From Impatiens glandulifera (Eukaryota; Streptophyta; Magnoliopsida; Ericales; Balsaminaceae), in assembly GCF_907164915.1 (NCBI RefSeq), contig NC_061870.1, positions 27,999,348-28,063,347 of the forward strand: a stretch of DNA of 64,000 nt, read 5' to 3'. Below are positions 34,676-45,452 of the stretch, in pieces; within the stretch, counting starts at the first letter, position 1, and every line of letters starts with the position of its first letter. The notes under the pieces were generated by a model. That model ran no database searches. It was not told where the DNA came from and saw nothing but the letters and a program-made list of their open reading frames with translations. The translations under genes were made by a program, and so were the position numbers.

Positions 34676-35640
34676 TTAATTCATATCATCTTCCTCTTTT
34701 CTAACATTGTAGCAACTCTCTAATTTTTCAGGTAATTGACCCCTAATTTTGTTCAATTCTGATTTTAGGATCTTCGCACCAAAATTTATCCTCATCGACT
34801 CAATTACTGCTAAGAACTTCAAAAACACAAGTTTCAGCAGGTTAGTACATATAATTCTCAAACAATGTTAAAACTGTATAACTTACATTGTGATTGTTGT
34901 TAATAATAATCGGTTTTGTTTTTCCTCCTATATATGACTCCATATGCCACATGTAGTAGATTGCACAATCCATTTTATTATCACAATCTAGCCAGGGAAA
35001 TTACAAAATATTGAATGAGAAGTTAGCTATTGAAGTAAATATTCTCGGGTCAACGATATACATGAATTCAACAAACGCATTTTTTTGTTTTACCAAGACA
35101 AGAAAAAACACTTTTAGATAGATGAATTCAATAAACACTTTTAGATAGATAAATTCAACTTATTACCAAGGCCTAAGATGTAATGTATTTTTCCTTCCAT
35201 GGTAAATGGTTTGACAAGGGTAGGTTGTCAATTAATTGGATTTCTTTTTGTTTCATGCGAATGCAGTACAAATAAAAATGTTCTTTTTCTAAAATAGGGA
35301 ACATAATCTGCGAAACGAGACCATTTTTTCATATGGTTAGGTAGTCGAAAAAGGAGAATGTTTTTAATTATTGGAGAGATCACTTACAATGTCAGCCTTT
35401 TTTAAATCTTCAAATGATAAATGAAATAAATTCATTTCATCTTTAATTACACCGACAAAAACTTTAACATCGTAAGGATGTAAACTCTGCAAATGAACAT
35501 CATATAAAAATAAAAAATATATATATAATAATCATATAAAAAAAATCTTACAAGCATAATAAGATAAACAAATTTTCTGGATGATGTTTGTGAGTTTTCT
35601 TCTATGCTTTCTTCTTTAAGAGGTAATTGATCAATTGGCT
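34676..35640 (-). pseudogene. Ulp1-like (C48) peptidase relic in a MULE
   Basis: Minus-strand pieces resemble the C48 cysteine peptidase carried by plant MULEs: HPYDVKVFVGVIKDEMNLF (about 35490-35430), FYLYCIRMKQKEIQLIDNLP (about 35285-35225, the strand around the catalytic His/Asp) and CDNKMDCAIYYMWHMESYIG (about 34990-34935, where the DCGVFVMRHME motif is expected). A final exon-like piece of about 60 codons follows (34861-34676). Introns are likely and stops are present. In the catalytic motif the Cys survives, but the Gly after it is replaced. Confidence 0.6.
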
Positions 35641-36344
35641 TCAGAAATCAATTATTCCAAAGTCTAATTATGTTTCACTTTTGAGTGTAAGCATGTGTTC
35701 TCTGGTCAGCGTGACTCGGTCATTCTTGAATAATACTTCACTGCGAAGACAAATGAAGAAAACACATCTTAATAAGAGTTATGAAAACATTAAAATGGCT
35801 ACGAAGAATTCTAAACATGTTACCTTAAGTCGGATTCTTAAAAAACATTAAAATTACTATACCATGTTATCAAATCTCCTAATTCAAAAACAGAAAACAG
35901 AAACAGGAATAAAAGCAGTTTCAATTGAAATTAATTTCCCGGACTTGGTCATGTTCGGGACCAATTGGTCCCTAACATGACCATGTTCTGGACCAATCCC
36001 TGACATGAAAATTCAAGTTTTTGTCATGTATTTTCTACAACTGTTATTGATAGCTTTTTTGAATTCATTCATAACCGTTTCTAGAAACTAATAACTCAAA
36101 TTTCCGAACTCAGATAGAGAAACCAGAAACACAATTAAATACAGTTTCCAAATATTAAATCAAGTTCCTGAAAATGGAAATGTTCTTTGGGAAAACCCTA
36201 ACTATAACTATAGGGAATTTACCTAGTGTTAGACTTATATGTAGTTGAAGTAATCTAATTCTCCTGAAAAGTAAAAGTAAAACAATTTTAGTGTTTTAGT
36301 TGTTCGCTAACATTGTTGTTCGACATTAATTTTAGGGCTTACCA

Positions 36345-36575
36345 TTTTCGAAGCTCGGAAGGAAGAAGAAATCACCGATATCCGAAGTCGCGGAAAAAGG
36401 AAGGAGAAATCGCCGAAGTCCAAAGTCGCCGAAAAATGAAGAAAAAATCGTCGAAGTTCTAAGTCACGGAAGAAGAAACGATTCGAAAATGGAGAAGAAA
36501 TCGCCGAAGTGGGGGAGGGGAAGAAAGAAGACGAACAATTCGAAAATGGAGAGAGTGAGAAAGAGAATGAATCGA
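36345..36575. repeat. Purine-rich GAAGAAATCGCCGAAGTC repeats
   Basis: Four to five imperfect units of about 40 bp around GAAATCGCCGAAGT lie near the right end of the truncated MULE, probably a leader or subterminal region. Confidence 0.6.
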
Positions 36576-36724
36576 AAGGGAGTGATTTAAAAAATTAAAA
36601 ACAAATATAATTTTTTTCTCTGTCATACATCCACCGTGGCTTTTTTTTCACGATGAAAACCAGGTGGGGCGTCGCTGGGAGATCGTTGCCCAAGCTTTGC
36701 TCTCCCTATTATTTTTCATATATT

Positions 36725-37100
36725 AATTTAAGAGGTTAAAATGTTAAATCGATATTTTGTTTTTGAATTTATGAAGTTAAAATGTCAAATCGATATTTTT
36801 ATTTTTAATATATGAAGTTAACATGTTGAACCGATATTTTTTTAATGAAAATTGAAACTTAAAAAAATTTCTTGACCCTTGAGTTATCCTAATTAGTTTT
36901 TGTCAAATCAAAATTTTAATAAAATAAATAATATATATTAAAATTATTTTTATTATATTCTTTTTTACAAACATATGAATTGAGATTGAATTACAATTTT
37001 AGAGTTTTCTAAACATGAGAATTGAACTGAAATTCAATGTCAATTCTTATGAAATTGGAATTGGGATTTTAATGTCAATTTCACTCGTCCAAATATACCC
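36725..37100. mobile_element. Right half of a Tourist-like MITE
   Basis: It matches 28381-28683 and ends CCAAATATACCC directly before the TAA that precedes the next element. Its left half has been replaced by the MULE remnant. Confidence 0.65.
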
Positions 37101-37259
37101 TAAGGGTGTGTTTGATAACCTTGGAATTGGCATTGGAATTGGTTAGACACTTTAATATTAAGAATTGAAATTGGAATTAGAATTCCAATTAATTCAATAT
37201 AGTGTAATTTGATAGTTCTCAATTCTTATCTTTTTAGGTCGGAATTGTAATTCTAAATT

Positions 37260-38455
37260 AACACGTTTTTCATGTTTTTGACATGTTTAACACGTTTTTC
37301 ACACATTAAACACGTTTTTTATACGTTTAACATATTTTCATATTTTGGCACGTTTAACACGTTTTTGGCACGTTTAACACGTTTTTGACACATTTAACAC
37401 GTTTTTCACGTCCTTGACACGCCTAACACGTTTTTGACACGTTTAACACGTTTTTGGCACGTTTAACATGTTTTTGTCACGTTTAACACGTTTTTGACAC
37501 GTTTAACACATTTTGACACATTTAACACGTTTTTCACGTCCTTGACATGTTTAACACGTTTTTGATACATTTAACACGTTTTTCACGTCTTTGATACGTT
37601 TAACACGTTTTTGACATGTTTAACATGATTTTCACGTTTTTAACACATTTTTGATACGTTTAACATGTTTTTTATATTTTGGCACATTTTGCACGTTTTG
37701 GCACGTTTAACAAGTTTTTCACATATTTAACACGTTTTTGACGCGTTTAACACATTTTCACGTTTTTGACACATTTAACACGTTTTTTTACGTTTTTGAC
37801 ATGTTTAACGCGTTTTCACGTTTTTGACACATTTAACATGTTTTTTTACGTTTTTGACACGTTTACCTCATTTTTGACACGTTTTACAAGTTTTTCACAT
37901 ATTTAACACGTTTTGACACGTTTAACATGTTTTCACGTGTTTGACACATTTAACACATTTTTTACGTTTTTGACACGTTTACCACATTTTTGACACGTTT
38001 AACATGTTTTTCACATATTTAACGCGTTTTTGACACGTTTAACACGTTTTCACGTTTTTGACACATTTAACACATTTTTTTTACGTTTTGGACACGTTTA
38101 ACATGTTTTAACATATATCACACATTTAACACTTTTTTAACGTTTTTGACACATTTACCACATTTTTGACATGTTTAACACGTTTTTCACGTTTTGGCAT
38201 GTTTAACAAGTTTTTCACATGTTTGGAATGTTTAACACATTTTTGACACATTTTCATGTTTTTAACACGTTTAAAATATTTTTAACACGTTTGACACATT
38301 TTTAACACATTTAACACGTTTTAATACATTTAACACGTTTTTCACGTTTTGGCACGTTTAACAAGTTTTTCACTTATTTGACACATTTAACACATTTTTG
38401 ATACGTTTAACACATTTTAATGTTTTTGATAGGTTTAACACGTTTTAAAACTATC
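37260..38455. repeat. ACACGTTTTTGACACGTTTA array, forward arm
   Basis: Dozens of imperfect units of about 20-30 bp read CACGTTTTT(G/C)ACACGTTTAA. ACGT cores occur throughout. Units vary by single substitutions, and short higher-order blocks with TTTACGTTTTTGACAC are visible. Confidence 0.9.
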
Positions 38456-39100
38456 AAAACTTGTGGAAAACATGTTAAACATATTAAAAATGTCAAAAAC
38501 ATGTTAAATGTGCCAAAAATGTGAAAAATGTGTGAAAAAACGTGAAAACGTGTGAAAACGTGAAAAACATGTTAAAACGTGTGAAAACGTGAAAAATGTG
38601 TTAAAACGTGTGAAAAACGTGTAAAACATTTGAAAACGTGTTAAAACGTGTGAAAAACGTGAAAAACTTGTTAAAACGTGTGAAAAACGTGAAAAACATG
38701 TTAAAACGTGTAAAAAACGTGAAAACATTTGAAAACGTGAAAATGTGTTAAAACGTGTGAAAAACGTGAAAAATGTGAATACGTGAAAAACGTGAAAAAT
38801 GTATGAAAAACGTGTTAAAATGTGTGAAAAACGCGAAAACGTGCTAAAACGTGAAAACGTGTGAGAACGTGTAAAAAAACGTATTAAAACGTGTAAAAAA
38901 CATGTGAAAAACATGAAAAACATGTGAAAAACGTGAAAAACGTGTAAAACGTGTGAAAAACGTGAAAACGTGAAAAACGTGTGAAAATGTGAAAAAATGT
39001 CAAAAACGTGAAAAACGTGTGAAAAACGTGAAAACGTGAAAAACGTGTGGAAAATGTCAAAAAATGTCAAAAACGTATTAAAAGTGCCAAAACGTGAAAA
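38456..39100. repeat. AAAAACGTGTGAAAAACGTG array, inverted arm
   Basis: The units are the inverse of the forward arm: GTTAAAACGTGTGAAAAACG and similar. It is about half the length of the forward arm. The turn at about 38445-38470 has almost no spacer. One reading frame stays open only because the repeat lacks stop codons on that strand. Confidence 0.9.
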
Positions 39101-39720
39101 CATATTTTAAAAGTTAACATTTTGAACCGATATTTTATTTTACAAACATTGGAATTAGAATTGAATTACAATTCTATCATTTCCCAAACATAGGAATTGA
39201 AATTGAATTACAATTCTATCATTTTTCCAAACATAGGAATTGAATTGTAATTCAATGCCAATTCTCATGGAATTGGAATTAGAATTCCAATGCCAATTCC
39301 AATTTCAATTCCCCTCATCAAACACACCCTAAGGGATTTGTGATTTTATTTTTATATATAGTTATAAAATCAAATATAGGTAAAAAAAAATCTAATTATT
39401 TTAAAGAGATATTTCAAGTAATTTTAATACAAAATATGTCATAAACTGTATAATTTATACTATCATATGGGTTGTAACTGCTATTAATAAACCGTACAGT
39501 TAAGTAACATTAATAATGACTAATTCTTCATGCAGAAATACCCAAAGAAACCATTTATTAATTAACAAACAATATTACTAAAGTTCCATTTTTTTATTCA
39601 TCTAACTCTTGGAAAATTATTGGTTTTTCATCATCATCATCATTCATCAACATCGCCCTTGCTTGTTCTACAATAACAATGCAAAGAGCTAACAATGGTT
39701 TAAGTTTATTATGTACTACA

Positions 39721-41246
39721 TTAATACTTTCTCTTTCGTCCCTTCAGCTTCTTTACCTTCGCTTTATTCATCTCTTCTTTTTGGGCTGTTACTGGTTTAC
39801 TCTGTTCACTTTTACCGGCTGCCGCCGACGGAGACTTCTTCCGTTTAAGGAATTCAACAACTCCGGCAAGAGCAACATCACTGTCTTCGCTCTTCATTAG
39901 CTCCTCCGCCAGCTCCGCCGGCGTCACCTCTGAGGTCTCCATCAGACTCTTTATTTCCTTAAACAGCACATGATCATGATCACCAATATCCAGATAATTA
40001 CGGGCCAGAATCATAAACCCTTCCATTGTGCAATAAGACATATGAATATGCATGTCCATTCGACCCGGCCTCAGCAATGCCGGATCCAACCGATCTCTAT
40101 GATTTGTGGTGAAGATGATTATCCTTTCATCTCCACAACTTGACCACAACCCATCTATAAAGTTCAATAACCCAGATAGAGTCAACTGCAAAAAACAAGT
40201 ATGATTAGCTAATAATAATAATTCATTCATGATTCATGTCATTTAGTAAACAGAGCAGCAACCTTAGAATTACTCCGGGAATCTTCTTGATCTTCTGTTT
40301 GATCACGATTATGCATCTGAACGCTACAATCAATATCCTCAATCACGATTATGGATCGGTTATTCGTTGAAACTAAAATCCTTCGTAGCTCTGAATTTGA
40401 ATAGATGCTGGAAAGTTCCAAATCATAAACATTAAACTTAAGATAATTAGCCATGGCCGCGATCAAGCTTGATTTTCCGGTGCCGGGAGGACCGAACAAA
40501 AGATACCCTCTTTTCCAAGCCTTCCCAACTTTCTTGTAAAACTCTCTTCTCCTAACAAATCTGTCAAGATCCTCCATGAGATTTGCCTTCATTTTCGGGT
40601 CCATCGCCAGAGTCTTGAACGTGGACGGATGATCGAGAGTTATGGAACCCCAATCTCCATTATAGCCGCCGTCATCGTCGTCGTCATTCGAGTCAATATC
40701 CCTAGTATAGAGCTTCAATGGTTTGTCATTGTTCTTAATTTCATTGGCTTTGGAAAAGACAAAGGGTAAGTATTCATTAACAACTCTGTCTCTGAATTTC
40801 TTATCAAAACAGAGCTCGTAAGACTTCTTTTCTCGCAAACCATCTTTGGGTTCGTTGGAAACTAGCTGCCATTTCAGATGAATTTCTTGAAATTGATCGG
40901 GAATCGCTTCGCCCTTCTCCACGCCGATATGAAGGGTTTTCTGTTTCTGGGTCTTCCCGACTTTGAACCGGTCGGCCATTGGACTGATTTTAGTTCGCAG
41001 GTATAACTCAGCCGCTTCGTAAACCTCATTTGTGGAAATCCCGCATTGTTCCTCGACGACGATTGTCGCCTGCGACGGCGTATAAGGAGTGAAAAGACGA
41101 TGAAGAAAAGCTTCGAGATAAGACCGAATCGGAGCTGGAATGATCTCACTGGCCACCGATCGGAAAAGCATCATAGAGGCGGCGAAAGAAGCATACGCCG
41201 AGAAAAGAGTAGACGCCGTCGTCGGCATATTCTCGAGCGAAAACAT
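39721..41246 (-). CDS. AAA-ATPase (At3g50940/HSR4-like), tandem copy 3
   Basis: Exon 1 is 41246-40263 and exon 2 is 40185-39721, with a 77-bp GT-AG intron, giving 482 residues. All AAA motifs are intact; the residue before Walker A is Phe (LLFGPPGTGKSS) rather than Tyr. Exon 2 is almost identical in protein to copy 1 (one clear change, MNKAKV for MNKTKV). The middle of exon 1 instead shares residues with copy 2 (PDQFQEI, FKTLAMD, STNNRS). This mosaic suggests gene conversion or unequal exchange among copies. No lesion is seen. Confidence 0.93.
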
Positions 41247-41304
41247 CTCTGATCTCAGAGATCTTGATTGTGGTCGCTATCGCAATCGCTGAAAATCAAT
41301 TCTT

Positions 41305-41312
41305 TATTTATA
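41305..41312 (-). promoter_or_regulatory. Putative TATA box, AAA copy 3
   Basis: TATAAATA on the minus strand lies about 59 bp before the start codon, conserved with the other copies. Confidence 0.6.
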
Positions 41313-42239
41313 GAATCAAGATCTGAAGTAAGCTCTTGAACTTATATAATATATAATAATTAGTCCTGAACTTTATTTTCTTCATTTTGTTTTCAATTAA
41401 CATACTAAAAATAATTTGGCCCAAAGTAATCAGGGAAATAAAGGACCTAAGTTTTATAAAATGAAATTAAAGGGGTAATTTGTAAGAGAAGAGAATTATA
41501 ATTACATTTTTTGGCCAACAATTTTGGACTGGAAAGCAAAACTATTTGAAAGCGTAGGGAGCAAGGATTGATCTTGATCTTGAGGAATCTTTGGAATTAG
41601 GGGGGTGTTCTTGGAAAAATTATATTTTCCAGCAAAGTATTATAGTTTTTATAAAAGGGATTCCAACTTAATGAATAAGAAAACTCTTTTTTAGTACTTG
41701 TTTGACCTATAGGCTATGTCATGTTTGTTCATATTATTTATATATACTAGATTTATAAATAAATTAATTTTAATTAATTCAAATAATTGAAAACAAATTA
41801 TATCGAAAATATCATACAACACTGTACTAAAAATATCGGTTATTTCGACATACCAAAAAAATTATAAAGTATGATACCGATACCGAAATTTTCGATAAGG
41901 TAAATATAAGAGATTTTCAAATTTCGGTATATTACTATATAATATTATAAAAATTTATTTTTTTTAATTAAATCAAAATATAATTAAATTTTAATAATAT
42001 TTGATATGAACAGTATAATATTGATACCTTATAAAAAAAAATATTGTAGTATACTGTCAATATTTCAGTATAATTAGTATGTTACTTGTATCTACCAAAA
42101 TTTCAGTATACGAAATAATGGTATAATAACTATATGGATTTTCCTATATCGAAGTTTTCTGTACGGTATAAGATAGGAATAAAAAAAACTTACGGTGTTA
42201 TTAATCTAAGTTGAGATATTTAGTTTTAAATTTGACTGT

Positions 42240-42905
42240 ATTATTTGAAATAATGTGATTAATTTGATCTCGATTGAAAAGGAAGTTCATTATAGTGAAC
42301 CAAAAATCTTTATGAGTATTGTCAAATTCTATAAAGGTTTGTTTAAGGAGTTTTTTTAATGTTAGACCAAATTAGATATAAAAGAAGATTAAACATTATG
42401 AAGACTTCGTTTCATAATAAAAAAAATTGTATGACGCAAATAAGTGTCAACGTCTAAACAAGACGTTATGCGTTGAAAATATATTGATAATTTTCTTGTG
42501 GGGCATTGCTAAAAGTTGTGCACTAAAATGATTTCGTATCATTTTTATTGGAAAAAAATTTGAGAGTCAAAGATTCCATCAATAATCTCGGTTATTTGGA
42601 TAGAGCGTTATTCACTGTAGAATTCTAATTGATGATTTGTGCATGAAAAGTTATATTATGGTTAGTCGTATGTATCATGAAGAGTTTGAATCGACAACTC
42701 AATTACTTTTGCATTGTCGAGAGGTGACTAGTCTTTTGTGGAGTATTATTGAGATTCATTGGTTAATGCCCGAGTCTTTTGGTAGTTGATGAGAAGTTTG
42801 GATTGATGCGGTATGACAGACTTACATAATTGGATTACCAACCCAATTATTTTGTGGTGGACTGTCTGGTGAAGAGAAATCGTCGAACTTTCAATAATCG
42901 TTACC
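42240..42905 (+). pseudogene. LINE ORF2 3' relic (zf-RVT)
   Basis: The plus-strand frame IDDLCMKSYIMVSRMYHEEF then ESTTQLLLHCREVTSLLWSI (about 42620-42760) matches the zf-RVT zinc-binding region after the reverse transcriptase of plant LINEs. Broken downstream pieces follow. The part before about 42600 is too decayed to assign, and the exact left edge is uncertain. It splits segmental unit 3. Confidence 0.65.
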
Positions 42906-43470
42906 TAAATTATAGATAAAACTTTTAGTTGAATGACTCAAATAAATTAAATTTATAATTATTATTTAATCATGATTTTATTTGTTATTATCAAAAGACA
43001 TTTCTGTATAAAAAGATATCCTTTAACGTTATTAATTTCTTAATAATGTTGTGATAGGGAAGAAAAATAAAAATAAAATATTGTCCAGGCAAAAAGAAAT
43101 ATATAGAAATGCATACATTTTGAAATGAGCTCAATAAGTCAGTGTTTAAATGATTTAGTTATAATATCTCATTTTTTTTAAATAAAGACCTATTTGATAA
43201 TAATTTTAGGGATGATAATTATATGTTTGATTTATATTTTAAAATTTGGAGGAAAAGTCTTTAATAAATTATTTAAAGAATTTCTTTTTGGTAAGTATCT
43301 ATTGCCAATATAAATCCATATATAATCCATATAAGACAGCCTTATGAAATAAAATAAAATAAAATTTAAAGTTTTCCCATCCCAAAAGTCAAACCCAAAA
43401 ATTGTTTTAAAATGAGTTAAATATAATATGATATAGTTATAAATTATATTTAGTAGAAATAGATTAATTT

Positions 43471-45240
43471 TTATGTGTACAAATTCATAAAAAAAATATT
43501 TTAATAAATAATTTATTATTTTCTTAAAAATTTATCCTAAAAATGTTTTTAACACTTATTCACTGGTTTATCATAATCTTCTCTTTATTTTAAAAATCAC
43601 CTCAATTATTTATTAAGCTTATCCAAATTCCAATTCATGAATCCGTATATGCTTACCATATAAAAATAACAAAAAAAACAACCAATACTCTAGAAGTTCT
43701 TTCTCTTATGGACTAAAAATTGATGTTAGTCATATTAAGTAGAAGGTTTTGACTAGGCCCGGCCCAAGTCAAAAAAAAATCTTAGATTATATAAAAATAC
43801 ACATCATCATAGATTTTTTTTATTTGAATTGTTTAAATAATTCAAATTCAAAAACATGATGGTATTCTTCTCTCTCTAAGATTATAATTTGAAATCAAAG
43901 TTAACATAACCAAATTACCTATTTGGGACGATATTTATCTAATTTGACTAAGAATGGAGCGATGATAATTCAGTCATCTTTTCGAACCAAACCGTCCTGA
44001 ACATTATGAAGACAATTAAATATATAAAATTATTAATATATTTATTTATTATATTTTATATAAGTTGTAAATTTATTTTTCTATAATAATATAAATTTTA
44101 ATATATTAAAATATATATTATATTAAAAAATTTAACTTTTCTTTTTATAAAAAATATGATATAAATGGTGCCCATATTTTCCGAAACGGGGCGGGATGGT
44201 ATTAAAACAAATCTTCGAAGTAAAACGGGGCGGGATGGTATTAAAACAAATCTTCGAAGTAAAACGGGGCAGGAATAATAAATACATTCTGTATCCTTAA
44301 CCGCCCCATTGTCACTCTCATTTATTAAAGCATTAAATTCATTAACAAAAATACTAAATTATTATATATTAATATTTTTTAAATAATTCTAAAAAAAAAA
44401 AAATTACCTCCAAAAAATTCATAGCCCATTATAACACATCCAAATATATCTATATATATTTAGAAGAGGATAGGGTGAGGAAAATTTAGAGTGAGAAAGA
44501 GAGAATGAATAATGTGGCATCACATTATTTACGAAAAAAAAAAAGGTAACGAGGGAAGAAAGAAAAATTTTATTATTTGTTTTAGTTAAGTCATTTTTTT
44601 TTTCCTGATTTCCTCTTCCAACTTCTTTCTCCTTATCATCTCTTATTTATATTATTTTCAAAATTAATTAACCATCGTTTAGCTAAAATAACTTAAAAAC
44701 AAAAATGATTATTAAAAATAAAAAATTATAATTCAATTCTTACTTAAAATACCTTAAATTGAAATGAAATTAATAATTATGAAAATTCAGCCATCCTATC
44801 CCAAAAAACATAAAGAATAATGTGAAATTAAAACTTTGAAGTTGAAAAAATTAATAATATTGATATACTGAGAAACTTAGGTTTAGACTCGTTGTGGGAT
44901 TTTAAAAAAAATTCACACAAAATTAATTTTTTAATCGATCACATCACTCATTTTATTAACCAAAATACACTCTATTTTAAATTATTATTTTTTATTTTAT
45001 TTATATATTAATACCTTTTAAATCTTTTTATCAAAAATAATTATTATCTCTTCAAAATCATCAACCATTATTATTTTTTTATTTTTTAGATTTACAAAAA
45101 TCCCAATCTAACAAGGGGTAAGTTTGAAATAAACTTATCTTAGGGTTAATCAATCAATGAAAATAATAAACAAAGAATAGTTATATTCATCCTTGAATGG
45201 GGCAGTGTGTCTATAAAATATTGCCCACGTTCCTATTTTA
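43471..45240. other. AT-rich intergenic spacer
   Basis: No coding frame with recognisable motifs is seen. The only structured sequence is a GC-rich minisatellite at 44184-44273. Confidence 0.6.
44184..44273. repeat. 39-bp GC-rich minisatellite, 2.3 copies
   Basis: Units starting AAACGGGGCGGGATGGTATT lie at 44184 and 44223, with a partial third at 44262. The first two are identical over 39 bp. Confidence 0.9.
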
Positions 45241-45452
45241 CAGTTTAAGATACTTGAGATCTGCAAAACCATGTTATATACACTTAACTGCAAAGACAAA
45301 GAGAGCATAAAAAATCATGTATGTGTTCTAGTAAAATTGATTCCAATAATATTAGGGGAGAAGAATCCGCAATATATAGTGATAGAATTAGTGGGGTACT
45401 TAAATAGAAACATAGCATATAGCAATCCTTGAGAATTGAAGAAAAGAACACC

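Larger units (their letters stand above)
33400..36706. mobile_element. Truncated MULE with transposase and Ulp1-like fragments
   Basis: Transposase fragments lie on plus at the left and a Ulp1-like peptidase fragment lies on minus to the right. The right edge reads GCCCAAGCTTTGCTCTCCC, a plausible MULE terminus preceding ATTATTT. The matching left terminus is missing, so the left end is truncated where it meets segmental unit 2. MULEs that carry Ulp1 domains are known in plants (Kaonashi-type); membership is inferred. Confidence 0.7.
37104..39329. mobile_element. Tourist-like element expanded by an inverted satellite array
   Basis: It begins GGGTGTGTTTGATAACC and ends with the inverse (ATCAAACACACCC), flanked by TAA at 37101-37103 and 39330-39332. 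These are the 3-bp target and terminal motif of PIF/Harbinger Tourist-like MITEs. The outer 155-230 bp on each side are MITE sequence with GGAATTGGAATT words. The middle 1.85 kb is a tandem array that changes orientation near 38455. The related MITE at 28008 lacks the array. Confidence 0.8.
39333..43470 (-). repeat. Segmental duplication unit 3
   Basis: It contains the 3' flank (39335-39720), AAA copy 3, the upstream block with GGTAT-rich sequence (41800-42190) and the landmark run at 42910-43465 matching 1020-1560 and 32650-33190. It is interrupted by a LINE relic before 42905. Confidence 0.85.

Noticed and set aside
37260..39100. CRISPR-like regular repeats
   Set aside because: The units are contiguous and diverged, with no unique spacers, and they lie inside a plant MITE.
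38504..39103. 199-codon open frame on the minus strand, rich in Phe, Ser, Arg and His
   Set aside because: It is entirely satellite units that happen to lack stops in this frame. The protein is a repeat of FSRFSHVF-type words with no independent evidence of coding.
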